Both the position numbers and the translations under genes were made by a program. Below are positions 42,459 to 55,340 of a stretch of 64,000 nt of DNA, piece after piece (positions within the stretch are counted from its first letter, which is position 1; each line of letters begins with the position of its first letter). Below the pieces are notes generated by a model. That model saw nothing but the letters and a program-made list of their open reading frames with translations, was not told where the DNA came from and did not search any database. Source of the stretch: Astrothelium macrocarpum (lineage: Eukaryota; Ascomycota; Dothideomycetes; Trypetheliales; Trypetheliaceae); contig JAGEMR010000004.1 in assembly GCA_021030915.1 (NCBI GenBank), positions 496,001 to 560,000 on the forward strand, in the 5' to 3' direction.

Positions 42459-44255
42459 CTATTTGCGCTTGAACTCCATCAACTGGTCCAATTCATTAAT
42501 CTCATCCAGGAGCGCGACTGTTTCTAAAGGGCTTGCAATCCAAGCAGTTGTGCAAGCCAAGCGGGCCTATCTTGTTAGCTTCCTACCGAATGCCAGGCGT
42601 TGTATCATACCTTAAAGTCATTTGCTCCAGCAGAAAGGAACTGATCACCAATATGTAATGTCTTACTACCTTCAATTCCACCAAAAAACTTTTGACATGC
42701 TTGAACACCCCATGACTTGTCACCAATGTCGACAAACACATCGTTTCCGCCTACAAAAAATCAATAGACCGTTGTGGAGAAATAAAGTTGGGTCAATCAC
42801 CATTAAAAGCACAAAATGGAAGGCGGCGCCCAACTGGAGACATTTCCTGAGATGTTTAAGCGCGTGTATGACAGAATCCCGTCATTCGGGATCATACCAG
42901 TATCTTTTGTGTCAAGAGAACTGTTTCCTCTAATTGTTCTCTCGCGAATCTTTGGCCTAGGATTGGAACAATGCCTACACCACGTTCTTTTCGAATGACT
43001 TGTGCATCCAGTCGCATCGTTTCGACAGAATCGCGAAGGGCACTTTCTGCAGTATCCAGAAGTTCAACAATGTCTTCTTCCGTCCAGAGCTTCATTTCAT
43101 CAAGAAGCCATTCATGCCTTGGTACGGCTGCCAATCTATCGGGTGAAGAGCTGTTATAACGGAACAGGTAATTGCTTTCTCCACCCATGACTACGAGATT
43201 TTCTTTCAACTCTGGAGTTAGTTCAGATCCATGTATGGCGTCTAGGAGTCCATGCAATCTGTTGTAATACTTGATTGCCTCCAAATATCCGGCAGCCGTG
43301 ACGATGCCAATTTTTGTGCCTTTGCTCATGAGCAAAAGGATGCGCTTGATGACTGTGCTTTCAGCAACAAGCGACTCCCCGTCATCGTAGAGAGTGACAT
43401 CGCCATCAAACGTCATAAGATCAATTGGGCCAGTACGAACCAAACTCATGACTTGGGCCGTGTTGAGGATGAGGCGAATATCATTGAACGATGGGGGCAC
43501 AAAGCGACGCGAGCTGATGAAGCGACGACTGTCTTGGTACATGAATGCATCTTGAAGCAGTAAAGGAGTAAAAAAATTGCCAACCGTTGGTACGAGAAGT
43601 TTCAATTTCGATCGGTTCGCTGTGCCAGCCTTCTGATTTGCAACTAAATTAGTCAGAGGGCAGGTATTGAGAATTGGCTGGATTTCGCAACTCACTATGA
43701 TCATTAATCAGTTCCTCAATATCGCACATTATTTCGGCATATCGGCGATGAGCATTTGATGCCATTTGTGCCACAATCTCCCGACGCTCTCCAAAAATTG
43801 CTGTAGGCTGTGAATGCAGTACAAAAGGTACCGCGAGCAGACCCTACCCCAGCACTAAGTGAGAAAAGTTTTCAAGTCACATTACCTGAGATACGGGCTT
43901 CCCTTGCTAAAAGACGAGGAGTAAAAGACGGATGGGACGGACATGAATAAGGTGCTTCGGCGATTTTCGTTGAACGATTAAAGTAGAACAAATAGAACAA
44001 TGGAAGTGTAACAAGAGTAACCAACCTTTATCCATTCTATCTGCAGAAACGTCAGCAAATTTAATCAGTCGTAGAAGAGCACCAGACCTACGAACTGGTC
44101 ACGTCGATGTGTCTTTTAAAGTGATAGTCAGCTAATTATTAGCATTTATTTCTACGATATTATCATACCTTTAGAGCGTCTGCAAAGAAGTTAGCAATCT
44201 TGAAGATTGTCAAAAGCTGATTTCACTTGCATTCTACTCTGTACCTAGTCGTCAT
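42459..44255 (-). CDS. ISN1: IMP-specific 5'-nucleotidase, nine exons including three micro-exons
   Basis: Converts IMP to inosine in the cytosol. Exons: 44255-44231 (25 nt), 44179-44169 (11), 44112-44092 (21), 44040-44026 (15), 43843-43696, 43643-42898, 42846-42801, 42750-42611 and 42566-42459. The frames close to 419 residues. The spliced N-terminus reads MTTRYRVEYALK, THRRDQF, IEWIK, GLLAVPFVLHSQP, which matches the conserved ISN1 start piece by piece. Intron 1 has a GC donor (GCAAGT at 44230-44225) with a normal CTAAC branch and CAG end. Intron 4 is long (182 nt). Catalytic HAD-type motifs are FDGDVTLYDDG, IVTAAGY and DFNIDIGDK-like DVFVDIGDKSWGV with HIGDQF. The C-terminus ends MEFKRK. 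Confidence 0.92.
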
Positions 44256-44538
44256 ACTTGATCGGAGCAGTCATACAGCTCGTGCCATTCAAAATTTTCG
44301 TGAACACTGACAGGCGACATTGGGGAGCAGATGGCTCAAGGTAAGTGGTAGTACGTTAAATTTTAAGGTTATCGACAAGGACGTCGGATCCCGCTCAACC
44401 CTGCGTAGAACTACTTTACCTACCTATACCTACCTACTCACCAATCTGTATGTAGGCACTCAAAACCTGGCTGTATCGTCAATTATTCAACCTTCACGCC
44501 AAGTCTGGAGCTCTTCGATATAGAACCTCAGCCTTAAC
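44256..44538. promoter_or_regulatory. Divergent ISN1/MED17 promoter with CTAC repeat
   Basis: Only 283 bp separates the two start codons. A degenerate tandem of TACC/CTAC units lies at 44417-44438. No TATA box was seen, as usual for housekeeping genes. Confidence 0.5.
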
Positions 44539-46604
44539 ATGGCGCAAGCTCAGACATCTCAGACTTTGTCGCTTTCTCTCCGACCTTGGCCTGGTGAGGA
44601 CTCAGAAGAAAGTCTCAAAACTACGATATCTCGTATCTTTGATTCGCGAGGCCATTTCAAGAACGTATCAGAGCGAAGTCTTGCCGATGAGATAGCCGCC
44701 TCCCAAAAGAATGATGCAGAGCCTCGGTCAGATCCAGAACAAGTGAGCGAAAAGGGGGAAGATCTTGACCCCAAAACAAGACGTGAGAAGCTGTACGCTA
44801 TCAAGACAGAAATGTGGCAAAATCTCAAGTATAACAGCCCTGCAATTTTCCATGTGATACAATTTACTCATGTCAATTTCTCAGTCAAGCGCAGCAAGAA
44901 ATGTTCATGATCCAGGATCTTGTTTCACTGCTCCTTAGAAAGGAAACCGATCTCCCTCTCCCTCCTGCACCGCGTATGCCTCCTGGAGGGGACAAAGACA
45001 AGAAGAAAAAAGGACCGGAAAAGGCAATGACGGATTATGTGCTGGATGTCACGCCTCTCAAATGTCTCGGCTTCAAGGAAGCATCTCCTGTCACTGACCC
45101 ACCCACGAAATTAGAGGCAAGGCGTGAGGATGAAGAAAAAATTGCACAAGGTCACAAGATGAAGAGTCTATGTACATCTGCGGACACGATACTTGCCGCT
45201 GCCACAAGGCTGAATAAAGAGGTGGAAAAAGAGACTAATTATTGGAGGCAAATTCTTGCAATACGTGAAACTGGGTGGTCCGTAACTAGAATGCTGACCG
45301 AACGACAAAACTTGGCTGTCCGCTTTGGATTCGCCGAAGCGGCTGGCAACTTCAAATTTCGGGGCTTGGCAGCATTGAGGGCTGGTGAGACGGGGGACAT
45401 TGTCTTGGACGAGGCCTTGACTTCTGCAGTAAAATCGCTTCGGGTTCGCATACTAGATAATGACAAAATTGTCGGTTCGTCTCGTTTGCCGTCTGCGGAT
45501 ATTGGTCTTGGAGCGCCTATTGAACACTTTATTCGGCGGGCGCGGGATACGTTATTCGATGAAGAACTCTTTCAAGAACTTGCTCGAGAATCACGTTTAC
45601 TTCTGCCTCATTGTGTGACGATGGATGGGAACAAGATTCGCATACCCTATTGTCAAGCGGACACGACTAGTTCAACTCATTCGGCTTCTAAGCGTGCAAT
45701 TCTCTTAGATTTGGTTGGCAAAGAAGAGCCCTCAGTCGTCAATCATCGAAACAACGACACCGAAGCTCAAGGCATAGCGCTTGCTCTGCGTCTACTTCTC
45801 TCATACACGCACCGGCAGAAATTGCATCAGCGCTCAAGAACCCCCCCACCCATAACTGAGCGCAAAACTACTGAGCCTCCTCCACCCATATTGCGTGTGC
45901 TCATGGGCTACTTACAGCATAAATCTGTTCTTGATGATATACACTCTCAGCTACACCAAAGAGCTTTGTGCTTTCAAAAGGGAGGTCTGTCTCTAGATGT
46001 TGCTGTTCAGAATGCATCCCCAGACTTGGGTGCTTGGCTAGGAAAAACAAACGATGTGTTTGACACCAAGTCCAAGGATCATCTTTCGTCACCCTTCGAA
46101 GACTTGATTCGTATGCTTTCTGAGCCGCTCGAGACTAAAATCACGTTGACCTTGAAAGACGTCACCGTACCTTTTGAGTCCCAGCTTGCAGCGATTCTAT
46201 TACGAACTCATCTGTCTTCCCCATATTTCGGCACGAACCAAGCACTCAAAGTCCTTGATACTAAACTCAAACCGTTAGGAACCCCAGAAATCGACTCATA
46301 TGACTCACTAGATGATATCGTGGCCGCTCTGACTCCTATACTCCGCTCCTGTCTGGCACATATGATGGTGTCCAATAGTAGTGGCTGGGAAACAACTCCA
46401 GGCGGCCATGAAGCTATCAAGGGAGAATTCGGTCCTCGCGCAGAGAAAAAACGTATTGAAATCTCTATGAACCAGAGATCTTTTGGTGTTACATTGCTTG
46501 GAATCGAGAAGAAGATCAGCAGTTATGTGTGGACCATTGATCAAGACACCAAAGACACAAAGATGTTTGGTGAGATTGCAAGAGAACTTACCCTGGACTC
46601 GTAA
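44539..46604 (+). CDS. MED17: Mediator complex subunit 17 (Srb4)
   Basis: Exon 1 is 44539-44828 and exon 2 is 44885-46604, with a 56 nt intron (GTATAA...TCAG) in phase 2. The product is 669 residues. It is a Mediator head-module scaffold subunit, nuclear, and required for RNA polymerase II transcription. Family features are the N-terminal LRPWPGEDSEESLKTTISRI, a helical LYAIKTEMWQ...LNQAQQEMFMIQDLVSLLL segment across the intron, a Lys-rich patch after it, and the central WRQILAIRETGWSVTRM followed by VRFGFAEAAGNFK. The length suits filamentous fungal orthologues. It converges with MEC1 (148 bp gap). Confidence 0.93.
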
Positions 46605-46752
46605 AATGGGTGTAGCAATAACCAGAATATGATTGAGTCTTTTCCAAAAAGAAAGAGGCTTTTAATAAACGGCTACATTAAAGCCATGTTTGAAACAATC
46701 GACTTTCCGTCGACACTCTGTACATTAGCTAATAGCTAGTAGTCATCCGACT

Positions 46753-49700
46753 TTACCAAAAAGCACACCACCCGATATACATACTTGCCAAGTTCCGGTC
46801 GTCAACAGCCATCTGTATCAAAGCCTCCACATGCCCTTCAACGCTCAATGGCACGCTCTCACCTCTCATTAATCCTCGCAATTTAGTATGCACGCTGTCT
46901 AGCACTTCTCTAGGTGTTTCCGGTACACCGGCTATGCTTGCCTTCCTACTCTTCTTACCGATAAAGTCCTGTGTAGGGTCGTATAAGAATGTTTCCAGAA
47001 TTGTCATCAATGTATCCTCACACGCCCGCAAAATCCGCACAGTCAGCTCTGCGCTCTTACGAAAGGGCCCTTCGTAACCGTATGCACCCATCGCATCAAC
47101 CATGTTGTGCGTCAGACGAAAAGGGACAAGTTCTGGTTTTTCGAACGTCAGGCCTTTGTCAAAGAGACAGTTGAAGTCGACGTGGAAGATGCCACCGTTG
47201 CCTTCTTGCAGAAGGATGTTTTCTCCATGACGATCACCCAAACCCAAGAAGTGACCAACCATGGACATGACAGCGCAGGAACGCGTATAGCGAAGGCGAG
47301 CGGCGAACCACGCTTCTGGTTCTGGGAAGCTTTCAACAAACCACTCATGAAGGACCGGAGAAAAGTGCTTAATAAGCCGTTCGATCCAAAACTCCTTAAG
47401 AGTGGATTCCTTATTGTCAGCGATTGCGGAATTGAGCAACTGACGTATCTCGTTATAGTCAATCTTGACCCCACGGTTGCGATAGGTCTGGAACATGATG
47501 TCTCGTATGGGTTTCAGGCCTTCAACCCACTCAATTGCACCACATTCTTCATTCAAGGGCGTTACAGCATATGTCTTAATGTAGAGCCGACGTTTGCTAG
47601 CTTCTGTATCCCGCTTGAGTGACCGATTGATCATTGTGTTGAACTCCATTAACCTCTGGTCCTTTCGAAGGTCGTCTTTTGGTTTGCAGAGCAGCCCGTA
47701 CATTCTGCCGTCAGTCCCCCTTACACTAAGTTTCCTCGGCCGTTGTAGCGAGCTGAGAACAAGAACGTCGTCTTCAAATGACGCTATGGTTGTTGCTTCC
47801 CGGGAAAATGCCCTATGATTCTTGATCCCTTCCGGAACCATCTTAGCGGGCAAAGTAGCTGTCAAGGTTGCTTCGATCGGTACAACAAGGGGACAAGGAG
47901 CGATAGAATGACTGAATCCAAGATTCCTTGAGAGGCTTACATGACTGACTCTGGGTTCGACACCAACTTCACAAGCATTCAGCAACGCGTCGGATAACCG
48001 TTGGCCATGATTAATCAATGCACGGAGATCGATGCCATCCTTTCCGGCTTTGACCTTTTTCGAGGATTTGAGATTGTTGATGATGCTGTAGCCTCTGGTA
48101 GATCGCTCAGGATCAGACGACTTGACGACGGCCATAATGCTCCATATCGCCTGTTGCGGATGATCGCATAGTATCTTGGTAAGAATCGACTGAAGAAGTT
48201 TCCATACCTCTGGATGAGGGTGGCTAATTCTTGTCACAAACTGAGGTAGTGCCGTATAAAAGGGATAAGCCGGAAGACGATCAGAATACTTCTTGACTTG
48301 ACGATGAATAAGATCCAAAACTTTCCGACGCTGATCGTTATTCAGTGGGTCAGTCGAACGTGTCGAACGATGAACATCAGACGCCACTTCTAGCCACAAA
48401 GTGATGACGCGTGGGAGAGTTTGGTAAATGTATTTGTTTCCAAAGGCAATGGATCTCAGATAATTATCGACGACCAACTTGGCCGTTTCGCCACAAAGGA
48501 ATGCTGTGCTTTGTTTCGCAGAGGGAAGAGCCTTCTCGGACTCGAGAAGCTTATTGTAATGCTTTCCAAGGTAGTAATGTCCCTTCTCCCATCGTGGAAA
48601 TGCCCGGATAGCACCCTGATACTTCTCAATAACAGCTTGTGATTGTGTCTGGCCTGATGCGTCCAACCATTTTGCCCACAAAAGCTGTACCCTTGCTGCC
48701 AAAAGGTTTTGCTCTTTCGAGTTTGTTTCCGTCATGGTGTCCGCATCTAGTTCGGAATTCAAGGGTTTAAAAGCATCCAATTGAGTCGCACCCTCCAACA
48801 TCTTGACGGCGCTTCTATGTTGACCATCTTTCCAAAGCATACGGGCGTGCTCAATCAGCGCGGAGTCATCCCGAAGATCTTGTGCACATACGATGGCATT
48901 GTATGCTATCCCGGTTTTACCAGCCTTACGGGCAATCCGAGCAGACTCGGTCAACATGGAGGCTCGATCTAAATAAGTAAACGGCAGCCTGAGAACAACT
49001 GATAAGTAAATTGCAATACCGCATAAATCTCAGCTTACTTCGATAAATCCATTGCCTTCCTTCTCAATCTTAACAAAGCTTGTTTATCATGCGTGAAGGC
49101 ACCGAGTACAGGCAACCGCCGGTCAAGTTTCTCTCGAATCACCTTGCTATCTTTATTTCCGATTTCCAGCAATCCAGTGATAGTTTGCACCTCGTACAGG
49201 ACATGCAAGTTTCGCAACTGATCGTGACACAATTGGATAGATCCTGTTTCTGAAGCCGATAATCCCATCGCGATTTCTTGGCGGGCAGTTACAATTGCAT
49301 TCTCGGCTCCCTTCCAGTCTTTTTGATGAAGATGCAACATTACCTTCCCGATAGCAATGTCAAATTCAGTTTCTTTTGACTTTGGTTGTGACTGAGGAGC
49401 CATTTTCAGGAATTTCTCGAGATCTTGCCATCTTCCAGTCATCCACGATGCTTCTATGCCATGTGCAAGTAATTCAGGATGACAAATATCTTTTGGTCCG
49501 CAAATGCGATTGACCAAGTCTAGTAATGCATCTACCTAACGTCAGCATGAAGTGGCGATCAATCTTCAAAGGATGCTCGTACGGTTTTGTCCAGACTCGT
49601 GTAGACTTCGTGATAGTTGAATCTGTGCATGAACATCATTAGAATCTCTATCGCATTGAAGCTCATACCAGGTCTGTATGGCGTCCCAACGCTCCGATCT

Positions 49701-52700
49701 CACATGTTCCATAAGCTGTTGTTCTGGTTTCACAAAATCAAGCACGGCTGACAAACCCTCGACAGCATCTGGCTCGTCAATATGTGCATACATCTCTTGG
49801 AGACGTTCGTAAAGGTGCGGCTGGGTATATTGTAGACCCAAAGTCGTACATTTATCCTCTTCTTGGCGCATGTATATTTCCCAGTAGTATACTGCACGTG
49901 CATAAGACTGACAATCCATGGCGCGTTGAGCGATCACTGCTGCAGGTACACACGACAGGATACGCTCAACGCTGTCGATTTGCGAAATCTCTCGAACTGT
50001 ATCCGCTTCAGAGGGAGTAGCGTTGGAACGCTGAGCAATGTTCTGGACTTGTGCTGCCATCTTCTTTTTCTCTTGCATCCAACGAGACATATAGTCCAGA
50101 ATTTCAAAAACAATCTAGGCTTGTTAGCACTACTTCAGATCGCCTGATGACTTACTTACCACACTGCATTGTCTGATTGTTTCCGCCTCAGATTGAGTTG
50201 CAGAGTGAAGAGGCTGACTCAAAATCGTCAAAAGCTCCTTCTGAATGTTTTCCACTTCCCGGTCTGTACCACCAACGACAGTATTCAGGACAGCAAACGG
50301 CAGCGAAAATGCTGGTATTGCAATATCATGTCCGTGAATAACTCGAGCCAGGGCCAAAAAAATGGCTTTGGCATTATCACCTTTGCCATTGCGGAGAAGG
50401 TCTGATGCAAATGTTCTCAACCACATGCTATATGTGATGTTTCGCCGAAAAATGGGGTACGATTGGTTCCCGTCCTGCACCATGTTGCTTGTGAGAAGGT
50501 ATCGAGAGGTCAAGAATGGCGTCAAAGTCGTCCGAACGGAATTTGACATCTTCTGCCACCCAATCACACTAGGATCATCATCCGAGTCTCGTGGTTTTGC
50601 AGCAAGCCCGCGGTGGAATCCACAAAACCTCAAAAGCTCTTGCATGGCATAAGCCAGAAATCCTTGTGTACGAGCATTGGTAGCAGAGCGGAATGCTTTC
50701 ACCAGTACGGATTCCAAGAGCAGAGCAACAAATTGAACGACTTCCGAAACCCCATCCAGGTTTGATAAGATCAGAATGTCCCGTTTTTCCCGAATGCTAT
50801 CGATCCTGTTTGGATCTATACATCCAATAATGCCGAGGCATCTTACGCCAATTATAGAAACATCTCTATGATCTTCTTTGAATGCGACGCAGGCATCCAG
50901 AATGGAACGAACCAGCTCTGCTACTACAGGACTAGGTTGTTCACTGCATGCGCAATCATGGATGAATTGGCTATTACTTTCTAAAAAAAGCTCCAGTTCC
51001 TTCAAGGTTTGGGCGACTATGATACCATTTTCGTCCCGACATCGGACTGCAAACACTCGGTATTGCTTATCGAGATCTATCGAGGCCTTGAATCGTCTAA
51101 TTTCTCCATCAATTTTGGAAAAGATGGGGATGTCTGCTAGAGAAGGAATGGTATCGATCGATTCCCTAATCCGTGATTCATGATTTTTTACAAGAAAGGA
51201 AACGACATCGTGAGCCTGCTTGGTAGTTCTCTCGGAAAATGTGTTCCATTTTTGAGCGATAATCGCAAAAGTATGATCAATGAGACCACACACGTCTTCG
51301 CTATCGACCTTCATGACCATAGCTACCCAAGCTGAAAATGCCGTTTCTTGCAAGCCTGGAACGTCAAGAGCGAATTGTAAACAGGCGCGAACCTTCCTCT
51401 GTTTAGCAATAAAAGTCTTCTCAGGGAAACCGTTTACTTACCTGCGGCAAGGCTATACTTATTCGACCTTTAGAAAGGTTCATCACTTCTTCAATAGCAC
51501 GTAAGCAACGTTTCTTTTCCATCATCGGATAATTCATTCTTCCATTTTCGATAATATCAGAAAAAGTAGCCATGATTCCAAGAATGTGTTGTTCAAAAAA
51601 GGCCAACATTGCTCGACTCTGTTTGGCACTGGATCTAGGACTCTTGCCCTCGACAAGCGCGGCTGTCTGGTGGACAGCCCGGTATATCTGATGTTATTAG
51701 AATCGAAGCTAAAATGAAGGTCAAAAGTCTTACCTGAGGCTTCTCAGCCGTTCCGGCATCACCAGCTGCTTTGAGCATTTCACACATGATAAGTATAGAG
51801 TCCAACTTCACCAAAGAAGCCAGGTCATAGTCCGCGAATCCTGGAGCAACTTCACATAAAGATTGAATAACACCAGTCTCAACATCCGGAGCGGGCTCGA
51901 GCAATAAGTGTGACAGAATTGCAATCAAATTTGCTCGTGGCTGCATGCATATATCTTGTATCGTGGTCCCTGAGCCATGAGCAGCAGCAAGTCGACCAAG
52001 GGTATCTCTCTTTTTCGCGATTACCAGATACGGCAGCGTGCTGCTTTCTGTAGCTAGTAAATATTGATTTACCCCGACACAGAGCAAATCGGCAAGCTGT
52101 TGCACCTTTTGAGGTCGAACGAGCAAGTCTTTGACAACCGAAATACTTATGCTTCGAGAAAACGGCTTTATCAACTCTTCAGGATAACATTTTAGCGCAC
52201 GTGACAATCTTCCAAGTTCGTTAAAAGCGAGCCCACAGATTAAAGGATTGGTATGCCCTAGGTATTCAACAAGTTGTAAAAGTACTAAATTGAGTTCTTC
52301 ATCGCCACAAGCTTGAGCAACTTGGCCCCAGGTAAGAATTGTAGTTTGAACAATGCTGACTTCTTGATTCGTAGACAATTGTCGGAGATAATCAAAGGTG
52401 AGGACACGATTTGAATGCTGGTATTCAGTGGAGATTCCATTTCGCAAGAGTGCCGGAAGCGTGAAACCAGCTACCACCCGCAACTCTCTGACCGAACTAC
52501 GTAGGGATTTGAGGCAATATTGAGCCACAACACTAGACTTTAGGTCTAAGATGTCAGAATGCTCTTCGTGAAGCAGATATCTTCGTATTGCTAACATAGC
52601 GTGTATTCGAGCTTTCGTTGTCTTCTGAAATTCGAAGGATTTCACCAAAGCGCCAAAGAACCTCACAATCTGCTCACGGCATCTTTCAAAGCCTGGGTAC

Positions 52701-54617
52701 TCTATCGGGCGTTGTATCTTCTTCTTGGTTCCTTGGTCGACTTCGATCCGTAACAGAGCGGCGTCGCAGAGAACACAAAGTGAAGCTCGAGTTGAAGCTT
52801 GAGCTGAAGCTCGAGTAGCTACATCGATCGGAGCCTCAAAACGGAGCGCAGCGGCGCAAGGAAACTCAGCAATAGCGCCCAGCAACTCAAATTGATGAGA
52901 TTCTGGAAGGTTCAGAAATCGCGCTCTATCACAATCAACAATCAATCCACCAATACGATCTTGCAAGACTTACGTCATATTCTCCTGGACGAATGGCGTA
53001 TCATTAATTCCGATCTTGTCAAGACTCTTTTGGACCTTGGTCTCGAGCTCAGAAGATTTGTCCATTGAGGTGTCGGTGGAAGTGTGCAAAAGCTTCGCCC
53101 GCTTGATTGGTCTGTCATCTTTCGATCCGCCAGAGTCCAATTCCAGACTGTTGAAAATCGTTTGAAACTCTTCGTCTTCAATTGTATTAACCATGGTTTC
53201 CACTTCGGTTTCTGAAGTATCAGCACTGTGAATCGGTACTCCGATTTGGCGTGGTTGGTGATGTCTTGATAGCCACTGCTGAATAGCCAACTGCCCAAAT
53301 TAGTAGTGATGCAGAAACCGGTAGAGATATTGCAATACCTTGAGCTCTGTCGAAACTTGCTCGAAAATAGCTTGATCGGCTCGAAATTTGACCAGAATCG
53401 GCGTCAACAGACCCATCGATAACTGTTTGGCCATCGGCACATTTAGAGAAAGCTCCCAAAGCACGAGAATACATTTTGCAATTTCTCTTTGCAAGACACC
53501 ACATCCTTCCGTAATCGATCCGCAAGAAAGAAGGTCGGAAATGGCATGTATCAGAAGGTTAGCTATCCGACTGGGGTCTTGCATCCGGATAGCAGTGCGT
53601 AGAACAAAAAGGTAGGATTCTGACAAGTTTTGAGCGCTTTCTTTGGACCGGAGCCATGACGGCCATTGTGAATGCATTTTCCAGAAGCTAGATGATACCC
53701 ATACGACCCAATTTTCCATAGTCCGGCAAAGCGTTAATGGACCGATAACTCCCTTTCTTGACCGGGAAATATCCCCACAAATCTCAAGGAGAGCTAGGGC
53801 AAGCCTACATGCGTGTTCTGGCCCCGAAATCTGACATTGGGGAATATGCGTTTGCGCAATATTCTGTTCTGAAGCAGAAGAGAACTCAAATTGAATACTA
53901 GGGTGAGGAAGGTCAACAGCTAATGACAATATCTTCTCTTTTGTGCTTAACTGTTGCAATGACGAAATCAAAACTAAAGAGCATTAATGATTGATTAGAG
54001 TTTGCAAAAGTCATAAGCTCACCATCAACACATGATTTGTAAACATCCAGAAATAGCAAGGCGTTTTGCCAAAGATCTTTAATTCCCATTAATGAGCAGA
54101 CGAGTGAGTGGAGCAGATGCCGGAGATCATGTTGAATGCCATGAGCCTGAGGATTGCCGAGAAGAATAAGGACTCTGGGAAGGATCCAAAGGAATAGTTG
54201 CTGTTCAGAAGATTGATTCCTTTCCCCACTCGGAAATAATAGCAACGCCGGGTTGCGATGAATAGTCAATTGAATGACCAAGATGCTACGTTTGGCCTGA
54301 TCGATCATCATCCCTCTACGTACAAAGGGATCGTCTTGTAAGAAGACATCGAGTCCTGCTTCTGTCACCACACGCACAAGTTTATAATTGACTTCAAAGT
54401 CAGTCTCTTCAAATGTCGGGTTATTTAGTAACTCTTGAAGCAAATGTCCAAATGTGGCTTTCTGTCCATCCTTCTTGGGTTGGCTACTCTGCTCATGATG
54501 TTGCACAATTTGAGCAGCAAGTGTAGAAGGAGGCTGTTCTCCTTTTGGAAATTCGTTGACGGCGCTTATGTCTCTGCGCTGAGGTTGGTGAGATGGTCCG
54601 CTTACTGAGCGAGCCAT
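46753..54617 (-). CDS. MEC1: ATR-family checkpoint kinase MEC1/UvsB, nine exons
   Basis: PI3K-related protein kinase that senses RPA-coated DNA and signals replication stress in the nucleus. Exons: 54617-54023, 53973-53339, 53290-52974, 52925-51734, 51687-51442, 51392-50160, 50114-49583, 49531-49039 and 48988-46753. All eight introns are 45-51 nt GT-AG, and the frames close to 2492 residues. The N-terminus begins MARSVSGPSHQ with the conserved PSTLAAQIV. Long HEAT-like and FAT regions follow. The kinase lies in the last exon: GLGDRHGEN catalytic loop and HVDFNCLFDKG (DFN in place of DFD, as in ATR). The protein ends with a FATC domain, WCAFW. The third intron is required because the frame otherwise meets TAA at 52972-52970. 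It diverges from COX16. Confidence 0.93.
52782..52817 (-). repeat. In-frame minisatellite (3 x 12 bp) inside MEC1
   Basis: Three tandem near-copies of GAAGCTCGAGTT-type units (52782-52793, 52794-52805, 52806-52817). On the coding strand they add an Ala/Ser/Thr/Arg/Gln repeat (ATRASAQASTRAS) within exon 4, in the HEAT-like part. The unit is a multiple of three, so copy-number changes keep the frame. Confidence 0.65.
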
Positions 54618-54939
54618 CACTTGACCAATACGGATGTGCGGGGATCCTTGAGAAAACAAGCATTTCTTGATATCAGTTAGGCGGTCTTGGTTCCAACCTT
54701 GGTACGGTAAAAAATCATGAAGAGGAGACTCGGGAGACGCGTCTTCGGTTTCCCCACCTAACGCGCTCCCACGTGATATCCCTACGTCAAGATTTTGTCA
54801 TATTGCCCAAGTGACTCTGGACGAGACAAGATCACCGCTTTAACATTGGGTACCCTCGGCCTCTACGCCCATTCTGAGCAATCTTCAATACATTTGAAGC
54901 GAAAAGAAGCACGCATGTACCACGACCTTGCCATCTACA
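54618..54939. promoter_or_regulatory. Divergent MEC1/COX16 promoter with ACGCGT and CACGTG sites
   Basis: 322 bp between the start codons. ACGCGT (54737-54742) matches the MluI cell-cycle box bound by MBF in S-phase gene promoters. CACGTG (54770-54775) matches the bHLH (Cbf1-type) site. Either could serve one or both genes; function is inferred from consensus only. Confidence 0.5.
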
Positions 54940-55340
54940 ATGCCTATCTTCCAACGGCGACCCTATCCTTCCAGTACCTCAACAAAATCTTTGGCGACCA
55001 ATTACCGATCAGCTCTAAATAGACATCCTTTTCTTCTCTTCGGGCTTCCCTTCCTTTCTGTCATGGTACTGGGCTCTTTTTTTCTCACCCCGGCCACTGC
55101 GCTACGTTATGAGAAACATGACCGCAAGGTACGGCAAATGAGCAGTGAAGAAGCATTAGGCATCCGCAAGGCAGGAAGAAAGGTTGATATGAGAGAAGAA
55201 TATTATGTGAGTTTTTCCAGATTCATATGTGGCTCCGGAACATCAATTGATATGGCTAGAAATTGGCTGCCAAGGACTTGGATAATTGGGAACAGAGGCG
55301 AGTAAAGAGGTTACCTGGCGAGCCTGATGGAATTCTTTGA
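54940..55340 (+). CDS. COX16: Cytochrome c oxidase assembly protein COX16
   Basis: Exon 1 is 54940-55206 and exon 2 is 55260-55340, with a 53 nt intron (GTGAGT...CTAG, phase 0). The product is 115 residues. It is a small inner-membrane protein of mitochondria that helps assemble complex IV. Features are a basic N-terminus, one membrane segment (HPFLLFGLPFLSVMVLGSFF), the family block LTPATALRYEKHDRKVRQ, REEYY at the exon end, and a last exon reading KLAAKDLDNWEQRRVKRLPGEP. The ATG at 54940 gives the usual short N-terminus. Confidence 0.93.
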
